DNA from: Crotalaria pallida
Lineage: Eukaryota > Streptophyta > Magnoliopsida > Fabales > Fabaceae
Reading direction: 5' to 3'
NCBI GenBank assembly: GCA_037953625.1
Contig: CM075651.1
Coordinates: 163,813,501 to 163,877,500, forward strand
DNA: 64,000 nt
Under the pieces are notes generated by a model, which saw nothing but the letters and a program-made list of their open reading frames with translations, made no database searches and had not been told where the DNA came from. Below are positions 48,501-59,421 of the stretch, one piece after another. Made by a program: the position numbers and the translations under genes. Position 1 is the stretch's first letter, and every line of letters begins with the position of its first letter.

Positions 48501-49980
48501 GAAGTTGCTACCTCATTTTTCGACTATATATAGTCTATACTAATGCATAATATATACATAAGCATAATCATGACCTTAATTTAAAATCTTGATAATAAAA
48601 AACAATCAATTATGTGGTGTCCTCTTTCCAATGAAATATAGCTCAGCAGGATAAGATTTATCTTATTCTTTTATTGACAATATAAACTTTGTTTTTGTAA
48701 GAAGAATGAGACTTGTCATTTTATTCTTTTTTTACAGGGTTTTTTATTTGTATGGATTATCGGTTCACGGCCATTGTTTTGGTCTTTTTTCATCGGTGCT
48801 TTGGTTGCAGCTGCCTATTGTGTAGACGTGAGTTAATTCAGATTGCATTTAAATTTTTCTTTTTTCAGCTCAACAAATAGAAATATTTGGTTGTTGTTAC
48901 AAAAGAAATATAAATCAATTCAACAAGTTACTCCTATTAATAAAGAATAGATGTAATATTTGATACAAGATTTTATTACTCATCCTTGCGTAACCTTGTT
49001 TGGCGAAACAAATACATATTATGTTCGCTAATTCAATGACAATTGCTGAAAGTTTGAAATCATTATATTTGAAAAATTTGATTGATGGTGATTACATTGT
49101 TGACTGATGTTAAAACTTTGTTGTCCCTGCAATTTTTCAGTTGCCTTTCTTGAGATGGAAGAGATACCCTGTGCTTACAGCGTTGAACTCTGTGGCTGAT
49201 TTGGCAATAGTAAAGCCACTTGGATATTTTCTTCACATGCAGGTTTGATTTCTTATATACTGAGCATGTGCCTTTTAAAGAGTTATAAATCTCATAAATT
49301 GGATTTCAAATCTCATTTTTAATGGATTTCAAATCTCATTTTTAATATGATAACTTTTTTTATTCTAGAGTTAGAAAAAAATAATGGTAAAAACAAGTGT
49401 ATTTTTTCGACTAAATTTTATTGAACTTTTTTTTATTGGACACCCTAAAAAAAGTTATTTTTCGGGCGAACTCCTTTAAAAAACCTATTTAATTTTTCTT
49501 CGATCAGTGTATGGAACAAAAAATATATGTAAACTGGTCTCAAAAACATGCAGATTGTACATGAACATATAAACATATAGAATTAAGAATTTAAATTGGG
49601 ATCATGATAGAGATTTTGATCGCGTTGCAGTTTTCACAATCACAAGTATCGCACATATTGCAATCATTTATCATTGTGGTGTGAATTGTTCACAAATTAG
49701 CACAACTAACATTAAAATTGTTTAGCTCATTGTACATCTAATAATAACTGGAGTATATATAATGTATTTTTTTTTATTATTGAGATATCTAAATAAAATT
49801 AACTGAAAAATGTTAAAAAAATCAATTAATAAGAAAGTAATACTAATATAATTAACAAAATATGAGTAAATCAAGCTAAAAAAATTAGTGCTTAAATCTC
49901 TCTCTCTTAAACATGCATATCTGAACCAAAATAAAAAAAATACACTCAACTTAAACATGTGCGATCTGTATTTATTTATT

Positions 49981-50023
<43 letters not shown>

Positions 50024-52057
50024 TATACAAAGTCTGATGATCACACGCAACTGGGTGAATTTTTGTGCTTGGGCAAGCCTATCTGATCCTAAAGGCCTCG
50101 CCCAAGCATGTAATTTTTGGTCTCTTGGGCAATTCTTCTTTGTCTAACACATTTTAATACGTCTAAGCCAAGATAAATGGTCACTTGGGCAACCCTAAAA
50201 CAATTGTGAGAACTTTTTCACTTGTCTTGAATTCTTTAATAATCTTTCTTCATCATGCTTCCATCTCATTACTCACTCCTACCATCAAAACTTTATAAGC
50301 GCTGAAATTATATTGGGTGAAATGATAACTAATTTCAACCCTGCATATGCTGGGTGAAATCATGTTAAATTTTGATGTGATTCATGCGATACCCATAATT
50401 ACTAGGATTTGTGGAATGAAATATATTCAGAGTAATATATAAACAGAGTGTCTTAGGGTCTTTCGCTGTTCGGTTTTTTAAGGGACAACAACAATGAAAT
50501 AAACTTTTGATAGGGTTGTCAAACCTTCTATTTCCTTCCCTTCTCCAAAATCCAACTTGCAAACATCCATTTAAATATTTAATTACCTATCTCCTTAAAA
50601 GGAAAGCTTAATGGTTTTTGGTTGATAATGCATGTCATGATCTCCAGACACATGTGTTCAAGAGGCCAGCTACCTTTTCAAGACCACTAATTTTTTCTAT
50701 GGCGATGTTTAGTGTTTTTGCTGTAATTATAGCACTGTTCAAGGTAAAAACTTCAATTTTGATAAATTAAACATTTTATTTATGCCAAACTTTGTGTAAC
50801 CGTTGAACATTCTTTTGTTGGATCGGACTTTATATATATAGGATATACCAGACATGGAAGGAGATTCAAAATTCGGCATCCAATCCTTGTCACTACGCTT
50901 GGGTCAAAAGCAAGTATGTCCCTTAGCTTTCATTCATGACAAAGTAGTTCTACTATCATGTTATTGTCGAACCTAATTAATCTTTAATAGGTATTTTGGA
51001 TTTGTGTTTCACTTCTTCAAATGGCCTATGGAGTCGCCATTTTAGTGGGAATGACATCTCCTTTCCTATGGAGCAAAGTTTCCATGGTAACGCGTCATTT
51101 ACGTTACTTGTGTAGGTTATTGCTATGTGTTGCACTTTTTTTATATATATTTAGACTCATCATGCATCTCTATCATACAAGCTGAGAGAACACTTCTCCC
51201 AATCCCAGCAATAGATTCAAACGAGTGTATGTCAAGTCTTAATCTTTATTGTATCTAACAACTATATATGCAATATATATCATAATATTGTTAGGGTTTG
51301 GGACATGGCATTCTTGCTTCACTCCTCTGGTATCATGCCAAATCTGTAGATATGAAGAGCATCGATGCCTTTCAATCCTTCTATGCGTTTCTATGGAAGG
51401 TACTACCACCATTATTAACTATTTATCATTTGTAAATTTAATTTTCAAGGTTAATTAATACTCATTTTTATTAATTATAAATGTTACGTTATACAATAAA
51501 ATAATTACACTATTCAAAAGAAATACTATTAATTTTCTTATCCAAAAAAACGTACGTGTTGAGATATGATATTTTTATTTGTAATGATTTTTAATTAAAA
51601 AAATAAACATCTGAGTGAGCTCCAATTGAAAAAATGTCATTATTCATGACAAAATAAAATAGCTTTCATTGGTTGGCAATGCAATATATTGCTGGAAGGG
51701 ACCAACTCAGTTCCCTTAGAACAACATTATATTGCTCAATAGCGCCCAGCTTTTAGCGTTGAAGCTAAGGGATCAATGCAATTAGCTACTTAAATTAGAG
51801 GGTCAAAGAAATAATAAGGAGTTGTTAATTAAGTAGTAATTTATCATTAAAAGTAATTTAAAAGCTCTCACGGTTACATATTATTGATCTAATAATTTCA
51901 TTTCAACACTGTCCTAAACAAGCACCGGTGAGCACACTTGGACATGAAGAATTTGAAGTTTATCTTGTTTCCAAGGACAATCTACTTGTTACTGATGACA
52001 TTTTTCTCTTTACAGCTATTTACTGCCGAGTGCTTCCTCGTACCTCTGTTTAGATGA
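39586..52057 (+). CDS. UbiA-type aromatic prenyltransferase, 12 exons
   Basis: Exons: 39586-39640, 40247-40536, 40667-40750, 46523-46597, 47330-47413, 48738-48827, 49141-49242, 50648-50743, 50842-50913, 50991-51086, 51295-51399, 52016-52057. They splice in frame to 396 codons. A short N-terminal exon and basic Ser-rich region suggest a plastid transit peptide. Both Asp-rich prenyl-diphosphate/Mg motifs are present: NQLYDVEID (159-167) and KDIPDMEGD (292-300), with about eight or nine hydrophobic helices. The closest families are homogentisate phytyltransferase (VTE2) and the legume flavonoid/isoflavonoid dimethylallyltransferases derived from it; exon 2 (EEGSIYQECGRKHVMMKAT) resembles the latter. 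Acceptor substrate cannot be read from sequence. Intron 3 (5.8 kb) is swollen by a SINE and an LTR element; introns 4, 5 and 7 hold smaller repeats. Confidence 0.92.
40829..42235 (-). repeat. 3' LTR (left copy)
   Basis: 1407 bp. Contains a GC-rich zone (about 41736-41975) with several cgcttgagcg palindromic motifs in otherwise AT-rich sequence. Confidence 0.93.
43740..44441 (-). other. Two open frames inside the LTR element
   Basis: Frames 44441-44106 (111 codons, acidic, contains EEEVVQKFS-like and EIEEVKQDK segments) and 44102-43740 (120 codons, begins MEPSKFYPSIYPLIFYDFPD). They lie nearly end to end, where gag would start. Neither shows a nucleocapsid zinc knuckle or a gag family I recognise. 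They may be remnants of one former frame. Confidence 0.4.
44513..45915 (-). repeat. 5' LTR (right copy)
   Basis: 1403 bp, nearly identical to the left LTR. A 4-bp deletion near 44598 relative to it, and several C-to-T type changes in the GC-rich zone. Confidence 0.93.
46859..47182. mobile_element. Stowaway-like MITE in prenyltransferase intron 4
   Basis: The left end attccttcctgcttgaatta and right end taattctaataggatggagt are inverse, with TA at both borders; the interior is AT-rich. Confidence 0.6.
47586..47965. mobile_element. Solo arm of a Mutator-like MITE, intron 5
   Basis: Matches the left arm of the palindromic element at 53.5 kb, including both internal subrepeats (ttggttttagtccttatctt and the gttaattgttgacat... 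region). No opposite arm is present, and divergence is high. Confidence 0.65.
49984..50021. repeat. TA microsatellite, intron 7
   Basis: An uninterrupted TA dinucleotide run of about 38 bp inside prenyltransferase intron 7. Confidence 0.95.
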
Positions 52058-53545
52058 ATTCAAGCTCCAGTTGCAATGTCGATGATTATGCAGTTTGTTT
52101 GGAGTAGTATTTGATGATTTCTAAATATTTGATGTAATTGAAAAATTATTGAGTAAAGTGGGGAGGTTTTTTTTTTTTTTTTTTTTTTTTGAAATGAAGT
52201 GTGAAGTTAAAATTATTGGAAAATTATTAATTATATTTTCTCAATGGCTGGGGATATATAAGATGCTACTCCCTCCTATCCTTATTAAATATTTGATGTT
52301 CTTGATGTTAATTATAAGTTACTTTATATTTTTTATACATCATTTATTGTTTTTTTCTTTTTTTTTCCTTATTAAATGGTTTGACTATGTATGTTTTTTT
52401 TGTTGTTTATCAATGAGTGTGAACTTTTTAAGAAAGGTTGAGGGAATAAAGTTGTAATGTACAATACAATATATTATCATAGAATTCAAATTAAAAAACT
52501 AACTACTTCCTTAATATATGTAATTCGGTTAAATATATTCAAAAAACTTAAAATGTTAACTTAATATATTCAATTTTTCACTTCTCAATATTGATTTCAC
52601 ATTTTGCATTGGGCTCCTTAATTATTGCCCCAAAATTATTTCAAATAATATTAAATAAAACATTATATAAGTTATTTTTGAATAGTCATTAGTTAAGTTT
52701 TTATAAAATTTTGATTTCTTATATCCCAAGAGACAATTTAGTTAATATAGTTCGGGCTATGGAATGTGGGCACTTTGGTTCAAACCGTGATAATGGTACA
52801 CTCTTCTCATAAAAAAATCCAAGAACAAAAATTGAAATTCTCTTTATATTTAAATTAAAACAAAAATATCCCAACCACTCAAAATGAAAATCCATTTTCA
52901 CTTTCTCACTTCCCACTTTTTTTCATTATCCCCTTCTTCTCAATTATTTGAAGGCATAATTCAATTCGACCACGACCATTATGGCTAGATCTTAAGCATC
53001 ACTGTTAAGTTCGTTATTTTCTTTGTAACTTTTCCTTGGACGTACAATCGCATTACCACAAAATGCTTTTATGAAAATAAATGAAAGGATGACAATGATG
53101 ATGGAATATAGTAGTGGTAGAATTTTAGGTTTTTAAACGAGGAAAATGAGATAGGTGTTTTTTCTAAAATTATTTTTGTAAAATGTAAATTTTGCTTTTA
53201 ATCCTTCTAAATTCATTTTTTTGTAGTCCTTAATGCTAAATGCCCTTGACATTTTCGATCCAACTTTGATGTCGAGGGGCAAAATTCAAAACAGAATAAA
53301 ATTGTAAGAACTAAAATCAGAAGAATAAAAAAATATGGATGAATTTCAAAACATCTCTTATTTATAAGAACAAAAGTCATAAATAAGCTTTAAAAAAAAA
53401 CTTGGATTCAAAAACTAAAACAACAATTCCACATGCATCTATTAAATGTATCATTTTCCTTAAAAACTAAAAAATCCACATATATATATATATATATATG
53501 TTTTGTTTTTTATAATCCATCTAGTCTGAATTATATATATATATA
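52058..53545. other. Spacer downstream of the prenyltransferase
   Basis: 3' flank with a 25-T homopolymer at about 52167-52191 and a TA repeat at 53479-53499. No gene supported. Confidence 0.35.
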
Positions 53546-54566
53546 GAGGCTTATTTAAGTTTTTGGTCCCTGAAAGTTGATCGAGTTTTGGTTTTAGTCC
53601 CTATCTTTTTATTTGACCGGTCTTGATCCTTAAAAGTTTAATTTTTTTTTGGTTTTGGTCTCTGCCGTTAGGATCCACCGTTAATTAATGACGTGGCTAA
53701 CGGAGTGTCACGTCAGCATGTCATGTGTATTTTTGTTTAAAGTAAAAGGTCCCTAAAAGTTGATCGAATTTTGGTTTTAGTCCCTATCTTTTTTTTACTG
53801 GTCAAAGTCCTTAAAAGTTAAAAAAAATTTGTTTTAGTCCTTGCCGCTAATAAAATACCATTAATTGTTGACACGGTTAACGGATTGCCACATAGCATGC
53901 CATGTATCTGCACAATATGACATGGATAACCTAGCAAAGCAAGCAAAACTCGCCACACTTACATGAGTCTAATAACTTAAACAAACTCATAGTCATCATT
54001 GGAGTATATAACATTCAATTCTTGCATAAATATTTCGATGTGGGACTTCAAATAAAATAAAATATTATAATTTTTAGTCTTTCGACCTTTCTGTTTATAT
54101 AATAAACCAAATATATAATAGAATTCATGTCTTATTCTACACTGTTCTTACATGCCTACTGTTTTTACATGTCATTTGTCAACCTGGAAACAATTCATTA
54201 ATATGCATACCTATGACATGCTGATTCAGTTAATCATGTCAGCAATTAATAGTATTTTACTAATGACATGAGACCAAAATAAAAAAATTTAAACTTTTAA
54301 GGACCTTGACCGGTCAAATGAAAAGATAGGGACTAAAACTAAAATTCGGTCAACTTTCAGGGACCTTTTACTTTAAACAAAAAGACACATGGCATGCTGA
54401 CGTGGCACTCTGTTAGCCACGTCATCAATTAACGGTGAATCCTAACGATAGGGACCAAAACAAAAAAAAATTAAACTTTTAAGGATCAAGACCGGTCAAA
54501 TAAAAAGATAGGGACTAAAACCAAAATTCGGTCAACTTTCAGGGATCAAAAACTTAAATAAGCCTC
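53546..54566. mobile_element. Palindromic Mutator-like element, ~1 kb
   Basis: Arms of about 370 bp run from gaggcttatttaagtttttg (53546) and to its complement (…acttaaataagcctc, 54566), separated by a ~260-bp loop. Each arm contains two related subrepeats (ttggttttagtccctatctt at about 53590 and 53775), so the palindrome has nested repeats. Flanks are TA repeats, consistent with insertion in TA-rich DNA but preventing an exact target duplication call. Confidence 0.85.
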
Positions 54567-54828
54567 TATATATATATATATATTCATTAATGATCTCAAA
54601 TATAAAATAAAATTAACTAACTTTTTATTATTAAATATAATAATCATTTCTAAATTTTTCATGTAAGTGATTACCTGATCTCATTTTTGTTTTATTCACC
54701 ATACTATTTTTCCTAAATAGCTCTATTTTTTATTTATGAATTATTGTAAATTAAATGCAACTAATTAATTTTTTTAACAAACTAACAATACTAACTAAGT
54801 GCGAGTGTGTGTATATATATAATATATA

Positions 54829-55105
54829 TACTCCCTTCGTCTTTGTATAAGTTAATTTTTAGACTTTTATTTTGAAAGATTTTATACCAATTTTTATAAC
54901 AATTAATTATTTCTTTTTACAAACATTCATGCTACTTAACATTTATTAGATTCTGAGTGCTATCAATAAAGATAATTTTGAATATACATATGAAATATTC
55001 ATATTTTCAATACAATTAAGTAAATTAACGAATATTACATAAATATATTTGTAATGAACATAAAATCTTAAAAAAGGTGGTACACAAATAGATGGAGTGA
55101 ATATT
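54829..55105. mobile_element. Stowaway-like MITE upstream of the RRM gene
   Basis: Left ctcccttcgtctttgtataa and right acacaaatagatggagtgaa ends are roughly inverse. The interior (attatttctttttacaaaca, agataattttgaatatac) matches fragments near 13.9 and 15.1 kb. It ends about 65 bp before the RRM protein ATG and may supply part of the promoter. Confidence 0.6.
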
Positions 55106-55168
55106 TAATATAGAGTAGCTAGGAAAAGCGGAAAACTAAACCAACATCCGATCTCCCAGTATAGTTTG

Positions 55169-56364
55169 ATGATGACGATGAACACCAAGTGCATGGCGTT
55201 TGTTGCTACACCCTTTTCAACAAAGTTGCACGTTCCTCGATTTCGATTATTCCTCTCTTCTCATTCCTCTCCTCCTTCTTCCACTAACAAGCTCTTTGTT
55301 GGAGGCCGGTCCCTCTCTCTCTCTCTCTCCCTTTCTTCTTCTTATGCAGTATGCTCAATAGTTTTGAATTTTGACGTTGATGGTGTTTCAGGTTTGTCGT
55401 CGTCAGTGGATGAGAAGTCCCTCAAAGATGCTTTCGCGTCCTTCGGAGATGTTACTGAAGGTAATATATTATATACATACATACATGCATACATGAGTTT
55501 CTTCAATATTTTTCATAACTTTCTGCATTGTATGTGTTCGACTTTATGTCTCACTCAACTGAACTCAACTGAACTGTTGTTTAGATCAATCAGAACTAGT
55601 ATTAAACGTAACCTACTAAACAGGCACAGATCCACTAAAAATTACAGTACGATATGTTAGAAGTGTATTGTTGAATGGTAGGTGGTGCATTCAACTTTTA
55701 AAAGTAAATTATGCATGTGTTGGATTTAGGAGGCAAGAAAGCTAACATCTTCTAACGTAACTGAGGATGAGTTTGAGGTTGTGTTTAATGTATAGTACTG
55801 TAATAAAACACAAATATCTAGCTAGCTCTACCTCGACTGTCTTGCTGTTGTGAATTTGATCATTTAAATGCCAGAAGATAGATGATGTGACCAAGAGTTA
55901 AAAACAATAAAAAGTATTGTCTTTTGTGCCAGAACAGGAGGAATTGAATACATGTCTCAATTCTGTAATTTGAGTTTGCTTTTTATAAAATTCAGATTTC
56001 CGTCATAAATGATTTTTAATTTAGTACTAATATAGAACTAGTATACTAAATTACTATGCTCCTTTCCTTGTAGCGAGGATAGTGTATGATAAAGACAGTG
56101 GCAGGTCCAGAGGCTTTGGATTTGTTATCTTTTCAAATGAAGATAGTGCCAAATGTGCAAAGGATGCAATGGATGGAAAGGTTAGATACATGTCAAGAAT
56201 ATATTATCTTTGCCTATGAGTTCCTTCTGATGGTGATGTTCTGTTTGCAGGCACTGTTAGGCAGGCCATTAAGGATAAATTTTGCTCTTCAGAAAGCCCG
56301 TGGTTCACCTATTGTAGTTCCTCGACTTTCAGATGTTGGACATTTTAACAGGCGCTCAACCTAA
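55169..56364 (+). CDS. Single-RRM RNA-binding protein, organelle-type, 4 exons
   Basis: Exons 55169-55304, 55392-55460, 56074-56180 and 56251-56364 give 141 codons plus stop. Residues 1-40 are Ser/Arg/Phe-rich and look like an organelle targeting peptide. One RRM follows: RNP2 KLFVGGL (41-47), then VDEKSLKDAFASFGDVTEAR, RNP1 RGFGFVIF (81-88) and LLGRPLRINFA. A short tail ends FNRRST. This matches mitochondrial/plastid glycine-rich RNA-binding or ORRM-type proteins that lack the Gly tail. The first intron (55305-55391) is needed to restore the RRM but begins with GC (gag|gccggt) rather than GT, and is 87 nt with no stop, so retention would add 29 residues within RNP2-proximal sequence. Confidence 0.88.
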
Positions 56365-56755
56365 TTTGCCTTATGGAAATTCATATGAATGACAGTGAAT
56401 CACGTTAGCTATGAGCTGTTGGCTGCAAAACTTGTTGATTTTCATGCCATCTGATCTGTAAAATTGATATCTACTTGTGGTTGAAGAAGAAGGTTGCTCA
56501 GTTGATTTATTTTTTTCTTTTTTATAGACTTTTGTCAAGGAAACTGGTTATTGTATTGATGATCGGCAAAGTTTCCTCAATACAACAGATTATGCTTGAG
56601 CTTAATATTTCTATTTTCTTCAGTTTAAGTTATAAGCATAATGATGATAATCCCTCTTTTATTTATACCAGTGTGTTGTCTATGCCTCTCCACTTGCATT
56701 CATATTTTGTATTTTTTTTAAAGCAGCAAAATACATGAATTAGGACAAAATCAAT

Positions 56756-57168
56756 GAATAATATGGTCCTCATTTTGTAGGCACTAATCAATTTAGTCAA
56801 ATTTTCGAAATTTCAAATTAGTCCCTGAGATAGTCAGATAGGAATATGTCAATAATATTAGTCTCTGACGATAATGACTATCGGTAATCTTTAACTTGAA
56901 CTAAGGGAATGGTCAAAACGATGTCGTTTTGGCAAAAAAATAAAAAATAAAAATAAAAATAGACCATTGAGTATCGGTTAAATTAGTCTGTGAGATTGTC
57001 GAAACCGATTAAATTAATCCCAGACTTTATGGGCCACCAACATCAGGGAGACAGGGACTAATATGACTGACGCGTTCTTATCTTGGAGACTAATTTGAAA
57101 TTTCGGTAATTTCAGAAACTAATTTGATTGGTATCCACAAAATCAGGAACCAATCTCACATATTATTC
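56756..57168. mobile_element. MITE with ~100-bp inverted arms
   Basis: Left gaataatatggtcctcattt and right ctcacatattattc ends are inverse, with arms sharing cgaaatttcaaattagtc. The interior carries aacgatgtcgttttgg, which recurs at about 21815. Just 3' of the RRM gene. Confidence 0.75.
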
Positions 57169-57169
57169 T

Positions 57170-57957
57170 AAAATTCAAATGAAAGCAATAATTATTTGTT
57201 TAAGGAAAAAGTACCTATTATTTCTTGGAAACTTCTTCTCTTCTTGTAAAAAAGATGAACATATTAATTCTAGAAGAAAGGATGAAATTAGCGAATCGAA
57301 GGGAATTCACTTTGAGAAGTTGAAATGAAATATAAGGAAATAAGAACTACTCACAGATAACCAACTAATGATTCAATGAAAATGGATTTGAAATTTGATC
57401 GGTTAACATGCTAAAAGGCAGAATACACTGCAAAGTTTTCTTTATTTTTAAAATAAAACAATCCTTTTAAAATGATAAACATTAATTAAGTAGTTACAAA
57501 TAAGAAAAGTTTATGATGGACACCAAAACATGCTATGCCTATATACCTTTTCTTTCAATCATAATTTTTGTTAGGGTTTATCCCTTACCACAACATTCCT
57601 TTTTAAACCCTTGCAATATTAGATGGTAAAATTATAATATTAACGTATTTTTTTAAAATTTCAAAAAATATAATGATTATTAATTTTTGCAATATAGTTT
57701 TTTTAGAGAGATTTGTGTAATATATTTAAAATTTCAAAAAATATAACGATTATTAACTTTTGTAATATAGTTTTTTTTAAAGTGATTTTTTAATATAGTT
57801 AAGTGTAATATATAATAACGATTGAAATGAGTTATACTGTATAAGTTAATCTTATTTGTTTTTTAGTTTTATTTACGAGTTTTAATATTTGTTATCATTT
57901 GAAGGTAATGTTTAAACAACTAAAATTATAAAATGTAGGTAAAAAAAATGCATTGAT
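57170..57957. other. AT-rich spacer
   Basis: No gene. Contains a local direct repeat (tcaaaaaatataatgattattaa and a near copy, about 57661 and 57735). Confidence 0.35.
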
Positions 57958-58146
57958 TATAAAAAAGACTTATTTATGTCTTTAGTCTCTGAAAGTTTTG
58001 AGTGTTTTGGTTTTGGTCCTTAGAAGTTTTTTGACCTTGACTTATCCTGAATTGTTTTGAAAATTTGGTTTTGGTCCTTGTTATTAAGAAAAATCCATTA
58101 ACTATTGACGTGGTTAAGGAAACATCATATCAACGTACACGTGTGC

Positions 58147-58922
58147 GGGGCCTACTTTTTTGACCCCCCTTGTTACTTAGTTAACCCACTTATTTGAATG
58201 AAAATTCCATAATAACCTTAAAAAATTTCAATAATCCCAAAATACCCCTTTTTTATTCCATCCTTATCCCTCCCTTCTTTCATTCATGTTTAAATTTCAA
58301 ATTCAAATCTCTCACACACCTTCTCACATTCAACACAATATTCAAGAAGAAGAAGAAAAACAGAGAAAAACCAAAGCAGAGAAGAGAGAAGAAGAACATC
58401 ATAGCAAGCCAGCAACTGAAGCCAAAGAAGCAAAGCAGACAAAAACAAAAATTAAAAAAAAAAATATCCCTCGCTGGGGGTGCAGCGCAGCGAGAGAACA
58501 AATTCATGCTCTCGCTGCACCCCCAGCGAGGGTGTTATCAGAAAAATAACACCCGCAGAACCACGATTTTTCTAATTTCCTATAAAAAACAAAGGCATGT
58601 ATATTGTTTGCTTAATATTAACCACTTGAAACCCATAATGATACAAAAATAAGCATAATGAATCAAGTTTATGATCATAGAATTACTTCTTAATGAATGT
58701 TTATTAATTAATTGCAAGTGAAGAAAGTGGAAGAGAAAACGGGTTTTGAGTTGATGAATATTGGAAGAGGTTGTTGTAGAGAATAGAAAAAAATATAAGT
58801 TTCTATATATAAGAGAAGGAAGGATATTTTGGGTAGTTTATATTATTGTAAGGTTAATAGAGACTTAAACAGAAAAAAGTGGGTTAACTAAGTAATGGGG
58901 TGAGTCAAAAAAGAAATTCCCC
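58147..58922. mobile_element. Element nested in the Mutator-like element
   Basis: 776 bp with inverted ends (ggggcctacttttttgac and gtcaaaaaagaaattcccc) and longer arms sharing ttacttagttaacccactt. It is flanked by the exact 8-bp repeat acgtgtgc (58139-58146 and 58923-58930), which lies inside the outer element. An 8-bp duplication suits hAT-type transposition. The open frame 58194-58652 runs through it but is low-complexity Lys/Glu-rich. Confidence 0.8.
58468..58532. repeat. GC-rich hairpin
   Basis: Arms 58468-58496 and 58509-58532 pair almost perfectly (ccctcgctgggggtgcagcg against its complement, then gagag/ctctc) around the 12-base loop aacaaattcatg. The left arm has a 5-base extra cagcg. 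It sits near the centre of the nested element in very AT-rich surroundings. Confidence 0.9.
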
Positions 58923-59320
58923 ACGTGTGCATGTATGGAATGTCATAGGTAGGATGACGTAGATGATCTGGACTCAGATGAGCAAAAAGGTCAAAGCCCA
59001 ATCCACAAACACATTTTGGTTGGACCTTGACCCTTTTGCTCATGCGGGTTCGGATCATTCACGTTGCAACACTTGCACACTCATCTGACGTCTGTTTATC
59101 ACATCGATAATTAACGAATCTTTCCTAAGGTCAGAGACTAAAACCTTAATTTTTAAAATAATTAAGGATAAGTCAATGTCAAAATAACTTATAGGGACTA
59201 AAATCAAAACACTCTCAACTTTCAAGGACTAAAACCATGAATAAGCCTATAAAAAAAATACACATGCGCAAATTATTTAATTCTCAATTTTTCCTTTTAG
59301 AAAAAAAAAAATCAGAAAAT

Positions 59321-59332
59321 AGGAGTATATAT
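59321..59332 (+). promoter_or_regulatory. TATA-box candidate of the p23 gene
   Basis: gagtatatatat about 95 bp before the ATG at 59422, followed by a C/A-rich leader. Confidence 0.5.
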
Positions 59333-59421
59333 ATTCAGAGAAGAAACCATCCACGACTCCACTTCACTCTCTGGTCGCCACACATTCTTCTGAGGAATTT
59401 TCCCGAGAAAACTATAAGAAG

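Larger units (their letters stand above)
57967..59247. mobile_element. Mutator-like element with 9-bp target duplication
   Basis: 1281 bp flanked by the exact 9-bp repeat tataaaaaa (57958-57966 and 59248-59256). Ends gacttatttatg and catgaataagcc are inverse, and the arms carry the ttggttttagtcc vocabulary of related elements at 35.9 and 53.5 kb. No transposase. It ends about 75 bp upstream of the p23 TATA candidate. Confidence 0.88.

Noticed and set aside
56475..56738. 87-codon frame after the RRM gene
   Set aside because: In the 3' UTR/spacer, Leu/Ile/Phe-rich by composition, with no start context or homology.
58194..58652. 152-codon frame through the nested element
   Set aside because: Lys/Gln/Arg low-complexity, overlaps the hairpin and both arms, and has no family resemblance.
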